The notes under the pieces: generated by a model
What the model was told of the DNA's origin: nothing
Databases searched by the model: none
Seen by the model: the letters and a program-made list of their open reading frames with translations, nothing else
Position numbers and translations under genes: made by a program
Shown: piece by piece, positions 1-10,400 of the stretch
Layout: each line of letters opens with the position of its first letter
Position numbering within the stretch: position 1 is the first letter of the stretch
NCBI GenBank assembly: GCA_900543585.1
Contig: UQRP01000023.1
Span: 1-43,866, forward strand
DNA: 43,866 nt
Direction: 5' to 3'
Source of the DNA: an uncultured Prevotella sp.
GTDB lineage: Bacteria; Bacteroidota; Bacteroidia; Bacteroidales; Bacteroidaceae

Positions 1-521
1 TCGCTGTCACCGGTGAAGCCTTCTTCAAGGTTGCCAAAGACAGCAAGCGCCCGTTCTATGTCGAGACGGCGGGGCAGGTTGTCAGAGTTTATGGCACCGA
101 GTTCAATGTCCATGCCTATCCTGAGGATAAGTCTGTGGCAACCACCCTGGTCGAGGGGAGCATAGCTCTACAGGCAGCCTCCGGCAACGGTTCTCAGCTG
201 ATGCTCATGCCCGGCCATCAGGCACTCTTCGACAAGCAGAGCCATGAGGCCAGTGTCAAATCAGTGGATACCGAGGTGGTGACGAGCTGGCGTAGTGGCA
301 GTTTTGTCTTTGAAAACCAGAATCTTGGCGACATCATGCAGACGCTGAGCCGATGGTATGACTTCGACTATAAGTTTGCTGATGCCTCCCTGGCTCATAC
401 AGAGTTCATGGGCAGCATCCCGCGCTACGGCGAGTTTGCTGATGTTGTAGAGATATTAGAGACAAGTGGCGGCCTGAAGTTCCGTATCAAAGGCCGGACA
501 GTAATCATTTCGAGAAAATAA
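1..521 (+). CDS. FecR-family anti-sigma factor, C-terminal part (5' end outside window)
   Basis: The reading frame is open from base 3 and ends at the TAA at 519-521, so the gene starts before the window. The visible part begins with VTGEAFFKVAKD and continues through VRVYGTEFNV, the typical FecR core, then a C-terminal domain with the RWYDFDYKF and FRIKGRTVIIS stretches of FecR/STN-like proteins (DUF4974 type). FecR proteins sit in the inner membrane, receive a signal from the N-terminal STN domain of a TonB-dependent transporter and control an ECF sigma factor. The gene directly downstream, 10 bases away, encodes a SusC protein with exactly such an STN domain, so the pair is very likely a signalling unit. 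The GTG at 135 is internal, not the start. Confidence 0.9.
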   Translation, partial: AVTGEAFFKVAKDSKRPFYVETAGQVVRVYGTEFNVHAYPEDKSVATTLVEGSIALQAASGNGSQLMLMPGHQALFDKQSHEASVKSVDTEVVTSWRSGSFVFENQNLGDIMQTLSRWYDFDYKFADASLAHTEFMGSIPRYGEFADVVEILETSGGLKFRIKGRTVIISRK

Positions 522-531
522 AACTAATGAT

Positions 532-3500
532 ATGAAACAAATCCAACAGCTGTTGTTGTCACTGGTTCTGACAGCCGTCTTCTCCGCCTTCACGACGGCG
601 GCCGACGCCCAGACCTACAGTGTCGACTACAAGAACATGACCATCGAGCAGGTCATCCGCGACCTGCGCAAGCGTACGGGCTATGAGATAGTCTATCAGA
701 AGCCGGTCATTGCCGGCGTGCCCAACATCACGTGCACCTACAAGAACCTCACGCTCACGCAACTTCTGAACCGCGTCCTTCTCCAACAAGCCGGTATCGA
801 CTATGAGATTGTCAAGAAGTCTATCGTCCTCAAGAAGTCTACACTTCCCGAGGAGGCTTATTTCAAGAAGCAGGTCGTCGGCACCGTGACCGATGAGAAC
901 GACGAGCCCCTTGTCGGCGTCACCGTCCTGCAGAAGGGTACGGGCAATGGTGCTACAACCGATGTCGACGGCAACTTCTCTCTCATAGTCGAGGGCACAC
1001 ATGCTGAGCTGGAGTTCAGCTATGTAGGTTATAAGAATCGGATGGTGAAGATAGATCGTCGCACACCTTTCCTCGTTCTGCGTTTAGCTCCCGATGAGAC
1101 CCTCCTCGACGAGGTCCTTGTCACCGGCTACCAGAACATCAAGCGTGAGAATGCTGTAGGTGCCTACCAGACCATCAGCGCCAAGGAGTTAGACAGCCGC
1201 TACACCGGCAATGTCGTCTCGCGCTTGGAAGGTCAGATTCCGGGATTGGTGGCTTACAACAACGGCAATGGCAACACCGGTGAGGCTGCCCTTACCATCC
1301 GTGGTGCTGGTTCGTTCAATGCCCGCACCAATCCAATCCGCTCGTCGTTGTTGATGGACTCCCCATTGAGGGTAGCATAGAGACGGTCAATCCCTATGAC
1401 ATCGAGACCATCAACGTTTTGAAAGATGCCTCCGCGGCCTCTATCTATGGTGCCCGCGCCTCCAATGGCGTCATTGTCATCACCACCAAGCGCGCCCACT
1501 CCGAGAAGCTGAGCATTGATGTCAATGCTGACCTCTCCATCTATGAGAAGCAGGGCTATTCCAACTATGGTTGGGCCGATGCCGCACAGTTGTTGCAGTT
1601 GGAGGAGAACAACTTCAACTAGGTCGCTGCCCACGACGATGTCTACAGCAGTCTCTTAGGCACCTATCAGACCAACCCCGGCTCTCTCACCCAGGCCACG
1701 CGGCTGATGTTGCGCCACAAGCTCGGCGAGGTCAGCGATGCCGACTACAACGCGCAGATGGCGCAGTGGCGGTCCAATGACTATCGCAAGGAGTGGCGGG
1801 ATGCCACACTCAGAACGCGTGTACTGCAACAATACAATGTGGCCATGCGCACACAGGGCAAGAAGCTCAACTCTAATATCGTGCTCAACTACAAGGGCGA
1901 CAACAATGGTGTCTATCGCGAGAACGACCGCACCTACACCGCCAGCTACCAGGGCGATATGAACGTATGCAAGTGGTTGGATATGAGCTTCGGCCTCAAT
2001 GTCATCAGTGAGCGCTCCCGCATCCACTCCGATATCAATGGTACGATGGCCATCGGTTCTTTCGCACCCTATCTTAGTATGTATAATGCCGATGGTACGC
2101 CGGCAGCTATGGATGCTGGGATATGGCTCGGCAAGGCCAGTCTGAAAGATCCTTCGCTCGGACTCAAGGACGAGAGCTATTATTATCTTGATGAGCTTAA
2201 CCGCAACTTCACCAAGGGCCGGCGCAACAATATCCGTTCCTACGCGCACGCCAACTTCAAGATTCTGCCGGAGCTCTCCGTCTCTACCCGTTTCCAGTAT
2301 GAGGACATCAGCTATAAAGGTGAGACTTACTATGAGCCCGACAGCTACTACATGCGCACGCTCTACAACCTTGCTACTTCCGGCGGCAAGCACTATATCC
2401 CCGAAGGTGGTATGCTGAAGACCAAGCATCAGACGGGCGACTACTACACTTTCCGTGCGCAGGCCAACTACAATAAAGTCTTTGCCGAGAAGCATGATGT
2501 AGAGGCCATAGCCGGTTTTGAATATCGCCAGAGCCACGACCGCTACAACAACGACCTCAAGCTCGGCTACGACGACCAGACGCAGACTAACCTCTCGCAT
2601 CTTGTCGACTACGAGGCCTTGCAGAACCTGTCCTCCTCAGACCTTGGTCCCAACTACAGTATCTTGGGCAGTGCGCCCTCAGAGAGCGACTTCTCTACAA
2701 GCGACATCCTGCACCGCTTCTACTCCTATTATTTCAACGGCAACTACACCTATGACAGCCGCTATGCCGCTCAGGTGAGCTACCGTGTCGATAAAGCCGA
2801 CCTCTTCGGTGCTGACCCGAAATATCGTGGCCGACCGCTCTGGTCTGTGGGCGCGAGCTGGAACATGCAGAATGAGAGCTGGATGAAGCCCTTGAAGTGG
2901 ATTGATGCTCTGAAGCTGCGTGCCAGCTATGGTATCACGGGTAATATCGACTCCAACGTGTCTTCCTATCTCACTGCCGCCATCGCCGTGAGCGAGATAA
3001 CAGGCAACAAATATGCCACCCTCAACACACCGCCCAACGACCAGCTCAGATGGGAGAAGACGGCAAGTTGGAACTTTGGCGTCGACTTCTCGCTTTTCGC
3101 CAATAGACTTAGCGGTAGTCTTGACTATTATATCAAGAATTCTTCCGACCTGCTGACCCTCACCGATGTCGACCCGACAACGGGATGGAGTAGTGTGAAC
3201 ATCAACAACGGTAAGGCGCGCAACACCGGTGTGGAGCTACAGCTCAATGGAGCCATCCTGCGGCCCGCCACATCTGATGGAATCGGTGTCAACGCCTCGT
3301 TCAACTTTTCCTACAACAACAATAAGGTGACCCGTATCGACCACGAGCCGTCTTCGGGCTTTGAAGCCCTCTACACCCGCCATGAGGGACATCCCATCAA
3401 CTCGCTCTACAGCTACCGCTATGCTGGCATGGTGACCGACGATGATGGCAATCAGAGTTATGGATGGTATGACAAGGCCGGCAAAGTTCATTCTTCAGAT

Positions 3501-4061
3501 ATCTCAACAGGAGAGTTCACGCAGGCCGATGTTGTCTTCTCCGGCGGTCTCGACCCGAAGGTGGTGGCTTCTTTCACCCCCGAGATAACCTGGAAAGGCT
3601 TTTCTCTCTCGGCCCTCTTCTCTTTCTATGGGGGACATTATATGCGTGCCGGAATAGAGAAATGGACGCATGATGGCTCTGAGCTCGGCTATAAATCTGA
3701 GCTTGCCGGCATCCCGGCTTCCTATCTCGACTTCTGGACGGGTGCTGACACGCCCTACACTCAGATTGCCAACGGCTATCAGGGTCGCAACACCATTGGA
3801 TACTATCAATATATCGATCAGACCGTGGTGCACGCCGACTACCTCAAGGTGCGCAACATCGTGCTCGGCTATAACTTTCCCAAGCAGTGGATCAGCCGCC
3901 TCGGCATCCAGGACCTGCGCCTGCGTGTGCAGATGAACAATGTGGCCACATGGGTGCGCAACAGTCAGGGCATAGACCCGGAGGCCGTCAACCCATACAC
4001 CGGCGAGACACTCAACAAAACATGCCGAAGCTATACCATGAGTCTGAGCGTGAGCTTCTAA
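532..4061 (+). pseudogene. SusC/RagA-type TonB-dependent outer membrane transporter, broken by frameshift and amber codon
   Basis: Three collinear pieces make one SusC protein. Piece 1 (532-1380) has a signal peptide, an STN domain at about residues 27-100, a carboxypeptidase-regulatory-like domain (QVVGTVTDENDEPLVGVTV), a TonB box region (DEVLVTGYQ) and the start of the plug. Around base 1340 the frame changes by one base: the plug motif LVVVDGLPIEGSIETVNPYDIE continues in another frame, which fits loss of one C in a CGC-CTC context. The second frame runs through LKDASAASIYGARASNGVI to a TAG at 1620-1622, then continues in the same frame (VAAHDDVYSSL) into the beta-barrel to 4061, ending SLSVSF as outer membrane barrels do. 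Two independent lesions argue for a true pseudogene, though one or both could be sequencing errors. A functional copy would import a glycan or peptide together with the SusD partner. Confidence 0.9.
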
Positions 4062-4093
4062 TGCTTCGATAACGAACAAATAAAGAAGAGAAT

Positions 4094-5665
4094 ATGAAAA
4101 CGAAGAAGCAATATATAAAAGAGGTGCTTACTTTTTTCCCCGTTTACCTCTTTTCCTTTTTACTTTTAACCGGCTGCGATGACAAGCTCGACATCGTTCC
4201 CAAAGGGCAGTCCACCTTGGAAACCGTTGATGACTTGGAGCTACTTCTCAACCGCGAGATTGAGTTAGGGGCGCCCATGAGCGATCTTAGCATCATCTGC
4301 AATGAAGGTCTGGGGCAGATGACGAGTGTGGCCACAGTGCTCTCACAGACCAATACCCTCAAATATGCCTTTCTCTCTTATGACGAGAAGGTAGACAGGG
4401 CCAGCCTCACACAGGAAGACGAGCGCTACGCCAATGCCTACAAGGCCATCAACGCCATGAATACCATTATCGACAAGGCTCCCGGCGCTTCCGGCTCCGA
4501 GAGCAAGCGCAAGGAGATTATTGCTGAGGCGCATATCATGCGCGCTTATCTGCACTGGCTGCTCGTCAATATCTATGCCAAGCAGTATGATGCCACCACG
4601 GCAGCCACTGACGGCGGTATCGCCTATGTGACGAGTGAGTCGGTCTTTGCCGATAACCCCAAGCTCACCGTTCAGAAAGTCTACGACAATATCCTTGCCG
4701 ACTGCTCTGATGAGTATATCAATGCGTTGCCCGCACGCGACAACGATGTCCTCCGTGGCGACCAGGCCTGGGGCAACGCTGTGCGGGCCAAGGTGCTCAT
4801 GCAGATGAAGCGCTATGCCGATGCACTGCCTTATGCCCAGAAGAGCATCGACCTTAATGGCACTATCGAGGATCGTTCTTATATCGTCGATGCCGGCGAT
4901 TGGACTATCTCACGCCAGGCTGCCGACAACCTCGTCTATATGGGTGGTATGGTAGGCCCGTTCTTGGAGTGCGTCTCCAAGGAGACAGCTGATAAGTTCG
5001 AAGCCGGAGATTATGTCCTCTACCATGCCTACATGTTTGGCCGCAAGCCAGGTACAGGCGGTGATGACGAGGGCGGCGGTGATGATGACGACGATGACGA
5101 CGAAGAGTGGGATGCCAAGCCGCGGGCTGCTAAGAGTAGCAGTGGTGAGGTCAAGAGCAAGAAAGCTTTTGCCGACGACAACTTCGATGCTTCCGGCATG
5201 GCCTGGAACAGTCTCTATGGTGAGATAACGACCGGCGTCAGTGGTACGCTGATGTACTACGCCATGAGCAGCTGGGTCAACTTCTATGGCATCACCTCCG
5301 ACCGCATGTACTATACTGCTGCCGAGTGCTATATCCGCACGGGAGAGATACAGAAGGGCATGGACCTTGTCAACAAGGTGCGTGAGAAGCGCATAGACCC
5401 GGACCATTACGAGCCGTTGACGGCAACGGATGAGGCCAGCGCCATGGCGGCCTTGCAGGATGCCAAATGGATAGAGTGCATAGACACCTATGAAAACTTC
5501 TTCGACTGCAAGCGGTGGAATACGGAGGACGCCTACAAGCGCACCATCACCCGCGACCTCGGCGATTTCGGAACCTTCTCCATCGCTCCTGACAGCAAAC
5601 TCTGGATTTTCCCCTTCCCGCTCCAGGCTACGCGTAAGAATGCAACGTTGACCAATAATTATTAA
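4094..5665 (+). CDS. SusD/RagB-family nutrient-binding outer membrane lipoprotein
   Basis: 523 residues. The N-terminus has a hydrophobic stretch ending in a lipobox (LLLTGCDD), so the mature protein starts at Cys28 or so and is lipid-anchored. KLDIVPKGQSTLETVDDLE and the helical AEAHIMRAYLHWLLVNIYA (TPR-like) are typical SusD sequence, and the end (WIFPFPLQATRKNATLTNNY) matches the usual SusD C-terminus. It follows SusC by 32 bases, as these partners nearly always do; SusD caps the SusC barrel and binds the substrate. An odd feature is an acidic low-complexity insert around residues 316-336 (Gly/Asp/Glu only), described under findings. Because the SusC partner is broken, this gene may be non-functional in this strain. 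Confidence 0.93.
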   Translation: MKTKKQYIKEVLTFFPVYLFSFLLLTGCDDKLDIVPKGQSTLETVDDLELLLNREIELGAPMSDLSIICNEGLGQMTSVATVLSQTNTLKYAFLSYDEKVDRASLTQEDERYANAYKAINAMNTIIDKAPGASGSESKRKEIIAEAHIMRAYLHWLLVNIYAKQYDATTAATDGGIAYVTSESVFADNPKLTVQKVYDNILADCSDEYINALPARDNDVLRGDQAWGNAVRAKVLMQMKRYADALPYAQKSIDLNGTIEDRSYIVDAGDWTISRQAADNLVYMGGMVGPFLECVSKETADKFEAGDYVLYHAYMFGRKPGTGGDDEGGGDDDDDDDEEWDAKPRAAKSSSGEVKSKKAFADDNFDASGMAWNSLYGEITTGVSGTLMYYAMSSWVNFYGITSDRMYYTAAECYIRTGEIQKGMDLVNKVREKRIDPDHYEPLTATDEASAMAALQDAKWIECIDTYENFFDCKRWNTEDAYKRTITRDLGDFGTFSIAPDSKLWIFPFPLQATRKNATLTNNY

Positions 5666-5677
5666 ATCTTCCACAAA

Positions 5678-6967
5678 ATGAAAAAGACTCTTCTCTCTTT
5701 CTTGGCATTGGCCCTGCCTGTCTTCGCCTCTGCCCAGACCTTGGAGATAACGGCCAAGGACACTACTGGCCTTTCACAAGTGCTCATTGCCAACCGTGGC
5801 GACTTCGTCCCCTTGCGGTTCACAAAAGGACGTATGACCTATGACAGACCGAAAATCAAACCCTATACGGCTGTCTATATCATGGGTGGCGGCATCAGTG
5901 CTCCCGCTGTCTTGGAGCCTAGGCAGACACTGCAAGTCGCTCTCAGCAAGAAGAAAGGGCAGTGGGAGATAGCCTACAAGGGTAAGAACGCGGCGGCCTC
6001 CCGGTTCCTCAAGCAGTTGGAGAAGCTCTCGGTACAAGGCTGGGAGACAGTGTCCGTAGATGAGTATGATGACGAGGTCACTACGGAGAACAAAAACTTT
6101 GACTTCGATGCCGAGATGAAACGCCTTGCCGCCGAGCACGGCAACACCCTCCAGGCTGCCGACAAGGTTGCCAACGACAGCCTGCGGCACGCCTACCGCC
6201 ATCTGACAGATGTCAGCTATCTGGCCTCGCGCATTGCCTGCCTCTCCGCAAGGGATAGAATCAAAGGTATCGCCAACGACGGACAGTTGCAGAAACTCAT
6301 TGCGAGCATAGACCCTAACGACGACACCATGCAGGAGTTGGGACTTGTCGACGACTTTATCGCTACCAAGGTCACCGGCTCCCGCAACGATGACAACATC
6401 ACGCCTTATGTTGTGAGCTACATCAAGGCCGTCGATACCCATGTGCAGAATTCCCGCACGCGTCATGAGTTGTTGGATAACGTCGCCTCGATGGTCTTCA
6501 ATGCCGACAGTAAGACGTATGTCCTTGATGACTTCTGGAATGCTTTCAAGCAGGCCGCCGACACAGCGCTTGTCAGCTATTATCAGACGGTTGTAGACAG
6601 TAAGTTGGCTACCAAGAGCGGCGCCGCATGTCCTGATGAGACTTTCCAAGACGTTCAGGGACAGACGCACCGACTCTCCGAGTGGTTTAATAAAGGCAAA
6701 TACCTCTATATCGACCTGTGGGCCACCTGGTGCATACCTTGTGTCAAGGAGATACCCTTTATCGAGAAGCATGTTGCCCACTATAAGGACAACCCGAAGA
6801 TTCAGTTCATCAGCATCAGCCTTGACAGTCACCACGACGCCTGGAAGCGGAAGTTGGACAAGGATAAGCCACAGTGGCCGCAGTATATAAATCGGGCAAA
6901 ACCAAATGTGCGGATTTGCAAAAACCAAATGTGTGAGGAACTGCAAAAACCAAATGTATATAATTGA
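5678..6967 (+). pseudogene. TlpA-like thioredoxin-family protein, 3' end cut off by the prophage
   Basis: The protein starts with a signal peptide (LLSFLALALPVFASAQ), then an N-terminal beta-rich domain and helical region of the kind found in Bacteroidota TlpA/DUF4369-like proteins, then a thioredoxin domain beginning near residue 325 with the redox motif WATWCIPCVKE. Normal sequence ends at PQWPQYI (base about 6,889); the last 25 codons are read from the prophage end (repeats of KPNV from the AAACCAAATGTG sites). The second half of the thioredoxin fold, including the cis-proline loop, is missing, so the product should not fold as an active thioredoxin. It is 12 bases after the SusD gene and belongs to the same operon. 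The missing 3' part is not found on the other side of the prophage. Confidence 0.88.
6896..6957 (+). repeat. Three end repeats (GCAAAAACCAAATGTG), putative transposase-binding sites of the late-gene end
   Basis: Three direct copies of GCAAAA(A)CCAAATGT occur at 6896, 6918 and 6943, spaced 23 and 25 bases. An inverted copy lies near the other prophage end at 42,283-42,297. Multiple roughly 22-bp-spaced sites at each end in inverted orientation are what MuA-type transposases bind. The assignment as transposase sites is inference. Confidence 0.7.
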
Positions 6968-7000
6968 ACGCTGTTTATGTATTTCTCAAACAGCGTTCAA
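6964..7000 (-). terminator. 13-bp perfect hairpin after the last late gene
   Basis: TTGAACGCTGTTT (6964-6976) and its perfect complement (6988-7000) flank an 11-base loop, 40 bases beyond the end of the last minus-strand gene. It probably ends the minus-strand late transcript before the prophage end. The run of T after it is weak, so it may instead be a protein site; the same GTTCAA core recurs beside the other prophage end. Confidence 0.5.
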
Positions 7001-7040
7001 TAAGAGTTTTAATAGTGATTTGAAAACTGCAAAACGTATA

Positions 7041-7397
7041 TTATTCCTTTTTGCCTAACGCCTCCCTCGCCGCTTCTTTGCATTTCAGTCTCCATTCCTG
7101 GAACGCAATTTCTTCGGCTCTATGCTTCTCAGCGTCTTCTCTGAGATTAGCCATCAGAGCCAGCTCCTCATCAAGAGAATACTTCAGCCGTATCAACGCC
7201 GTAACTAAAGCGTCATAGCTCATATCCTCCGTTATCATATAGCTAAGACCATCCACATCTACGACCTTGGCCTCACCAAAGTCCAAAGGCACATCCTTAG
7301 CGCCCATATAGACCGTCTTGCCCATGTCCTCACCCGTCATGCGACGGAAGAGCACGTAGCCATCCGAAGCATGCAGTTCATTACCTTGTACTTTCAT
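7041..7397 (-). CDS. Small hypothetical protein downstream of the giant tail protein
   Basis: 118 residues, last gene of the minus-strand late operon, 10 bases after the tail protein gene. The first half looks like a small beta-rich domain (NELHASDGYVLFRRMTGEDMG), the second half is a charged helix (about residues 68-118) ending in REALGKKE. Small proteins of this shape commonly follow tail-fibre genes in phages of Bacteroidota; a role as fibre chaperone or fibre-associated subunit is inferred from position only. I recognise no catalytic motif. Confidence 0.7.
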   Translation of the reverse strand: MKVQGNELHASDGYVLFRRMTGEDMGKTVYMGAKDVPLDFGEAKVVDVDGLSYMITEDMSYDALVTALIRLKYSLDEELALMANLREDAEKHRAEEIAFQEWRLKCKEAAREALGKKE

Positions 7398-7407
7398 ATC
7401 TCATTCT

Positions 7408-10400
7408 TTATTGATTCTTTGGTATCAGAACATATCCTCTGTCTGTTCCACTGTCACCGCTACGGTCTTTTCGGTAGGCTATGTATATTGTATGCTCTGT
7501 ATTTCCAAGACCACTAAACGTAACTTCCTTATAGTTGCTCACAGCTGTAGCACTCGTTGCTGCACCCTTTGTATCAGCCTGATAGTCTGACATTGTAGGC
7601 TGAGCGTCTATCTTGCCAACCATAACATAATCAAAATTGCTCTCGCCATTGCTTCGTATAAGCACCGTGAAGCTGTCATAACCAACTATTTGAATGCTCA
7701 TCGTCGCTACTCCGTTAGACACATTGTAGTTAGAATTACTTTCATAAACACCTTCATAAGACGTGCTATCTGGGTTAGCAATGTCGCTGCTCGTTCTCCA
7801 CTGACTATTAAGATCAACTGCATAATATTTGTCCGTCCACACTCCTTGCGTGATAGTCGTTGTAGCCGTCAAGCCATCTTTCGTGTATGAGATAGTCCGC
7901 TGTACCGTCTCAGTTTTGCTTTTGTTCTGTTCAAAAACGTCGCTCATAACATCGCCAGTAAAGGTCATGTCTGTGCTAATTCCATCCTTAGTCTTTGTAA
8001 CAACTTCCGTCCAGTGTATCTTTGTCTTAGTGTTATTACCAACAACATCATCTGCTGTTATCGTCAAACTCTTATAGGTATAAGTATATCTATCGTCAAG
8101 CAATATCCTGTCTGCTATAGCACTCCAGTTCGTTGCCTGCTGATAAGTTGCATAATTCACCGTATACACCTTTCCACTCCAGTTACTGGTCACGCCACTG
8201 AAAGTGTAACTTGTTATCGTAGGCGGTGTTGTTGGCTCAAAATATATCTTTGTCAACTTAAAGCAACCATTGAAGCAGTAGTTCCCCAAGCTCGTTACAC
8301 TACTTGGAATAGTGATTGAGGTAAGAGAAGAACAACTATAGAAGCAGAAGTCCCCCAAGCTCGTTACACTACTTGGAATAGTGATTGAGGTAAGAGAAGA
8401 ACAACCATTGAAGCAGTAGTTCTCCAAGCTCGTTACACTGCTTGGAATAGTGATTGAGGTAAGAGAAGAACAATGGTTGAAGCAGTGGGTCCCCAAGCTC
8501 GTTACACTGCTTGGAATAGTGATTGAGGTAAGAGAATAACAACTATCGAAGCAGGAGTCCCCCAAGCTCGTTACACTGCTTGGAATAGTGATTGAGGTAA
8601 GAGAAGGACAATTATTGAAGCAGGAGTCCCCCAAGCTCGTTACACTGTCTGGTATGACTACATTTTGTGTGTTAACTCCTCTTACGCATATTTTATTTTT
8701 GACATCTTTAGTACATAAAAGATTATCAATAACCTCATATCTTTCATTATTACTATCTGCGATAAATTTATTGTAACATATTAATTTATCTTCGAATGCT
8801 GAAATATCCGTATTTCTTCCAACATCTATTATTTGTGCCCCTATTTCGATTCTGTAAGACACATCACTTGATTTTGAGGAAATCCTAATCTTATTGAGAA
8901 TATTGCTAAAAGATGCATTTAATGTTGTAAGTGAATCTGGCAACTTAATGCTCATCAGATTCTTAAAGGTTCCACTCAACGAAGTTATCCCAGTAAAATA
9001 CTGGAATTCATCAAACGTTGTCAGTTCAGTAATTCCGCTTGGCAAACTTGTTACCGCACGACAATCGCTTGCCCACAAATTGACACCATCCTTTTTCAAC
9101 CACGAGTTCGCCTTTGCCAGCTCCATCAATGGCTGATTAGTATTACCACCTTCCGGGACATCAGCAGAACTGTCATAGCACACAATTTTATTCAGCTCAT
9201 TGAGAGTTATATCCACGCTTGAATTAACGCCTGTGCCATTAACTTTATATCCAGTAAGCGTCAGTTTAAACAGTTTTGTCGTACCAGCATCAGGATTGCT
9301 AATAACATTAACCGTTGTCGATTCCCCGCTTTCAGATGACAACTTAACATTGTTGTCTTCCGCAGCTTTACCACTAATGCTCCATCCATATCGAACATAA
9401 TCAGCGTTTTGGCCAGTCACATTAGCCAATTTTGCATGATAGCTTGCGTCCTCAGCTATCTGCGTAGCGCCATCAATACTCAAAGACGGATAGACGGCTT
9501 GAACAATGCTGATACTTGCATTGCTCGACACTATATTATCACCCTTAATCACGGAAACCATAATGGTTATGTTACCGCTGTTTCCGGTTTCTTTTACTGT
9601 CACAGTCCCTTTATTATCAACAGTTGCTCTATCTGAACCACTCGTAACAGTAAATGATACCGTTGCGCCATCTTCAACTCCGACAACACTAATCTTACCT
9701 GTTCTTCCCTCAACAATAGATTTCGGAGCCAATACGATAAGTGTGCCGCCCTTAGCGTACACATACATAGAAGAACGTGCACTAAAGCAATTATCGCCAA
9801 ACACTTCCATAAGCTGCTGATAGTTGTCAGATGTAATGCTGTCAACTTCAATCCGCCCCTTTAAGGTGCCACCCGCACTTTTAATCTTTTGTCCGATAGT
9901 AATAGCGTCAGCAGCTGTCTTACCCTTCCAATTCACATCTTCAATATCAATGCTATACTGCTTACTACTGTCAATGGCCCAATTTTTGAGCATATCAAAA
10001 ATGTCCACTGCGCAATTCTTAACAGTCAAAGTTCTTAAGGTGGTAGTGTCAATGTTCAGACTATTCAACTTTGTCAACCCCTCAATATCAAGAGAGATAA
10101 TGCTGGACGGCAATGATAAAGAAGCGACTGGACAGTTCTTTAAGGTTAAGCTGGTTAACCCTGAATTGTCCAATAATAGTGTCTCCAAATGTGTTAATCC
10201 GGCGGTATCAATATCTGTCAAGCCTTTCATGCCACGAATATCAAGGTACTTGAGCTTTGTGCAATCTGCAAGGCCAGTGAAGTTACCACTTGTCAAAGCG
10301 GTATTTGACACGTCTTCTCCGCCCACAACAAGCTTTTCAAGGTTAGTTCCTTTGCGCTCACTATAAGCACCATTGACATTGAGGTGAGCAATGACATTGC

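Noticed and set aside
559..1002. Minus-strand frames under the SusC gene
   Set aside because: They are antisense shadows of a gene with strong homology on the plus strand.
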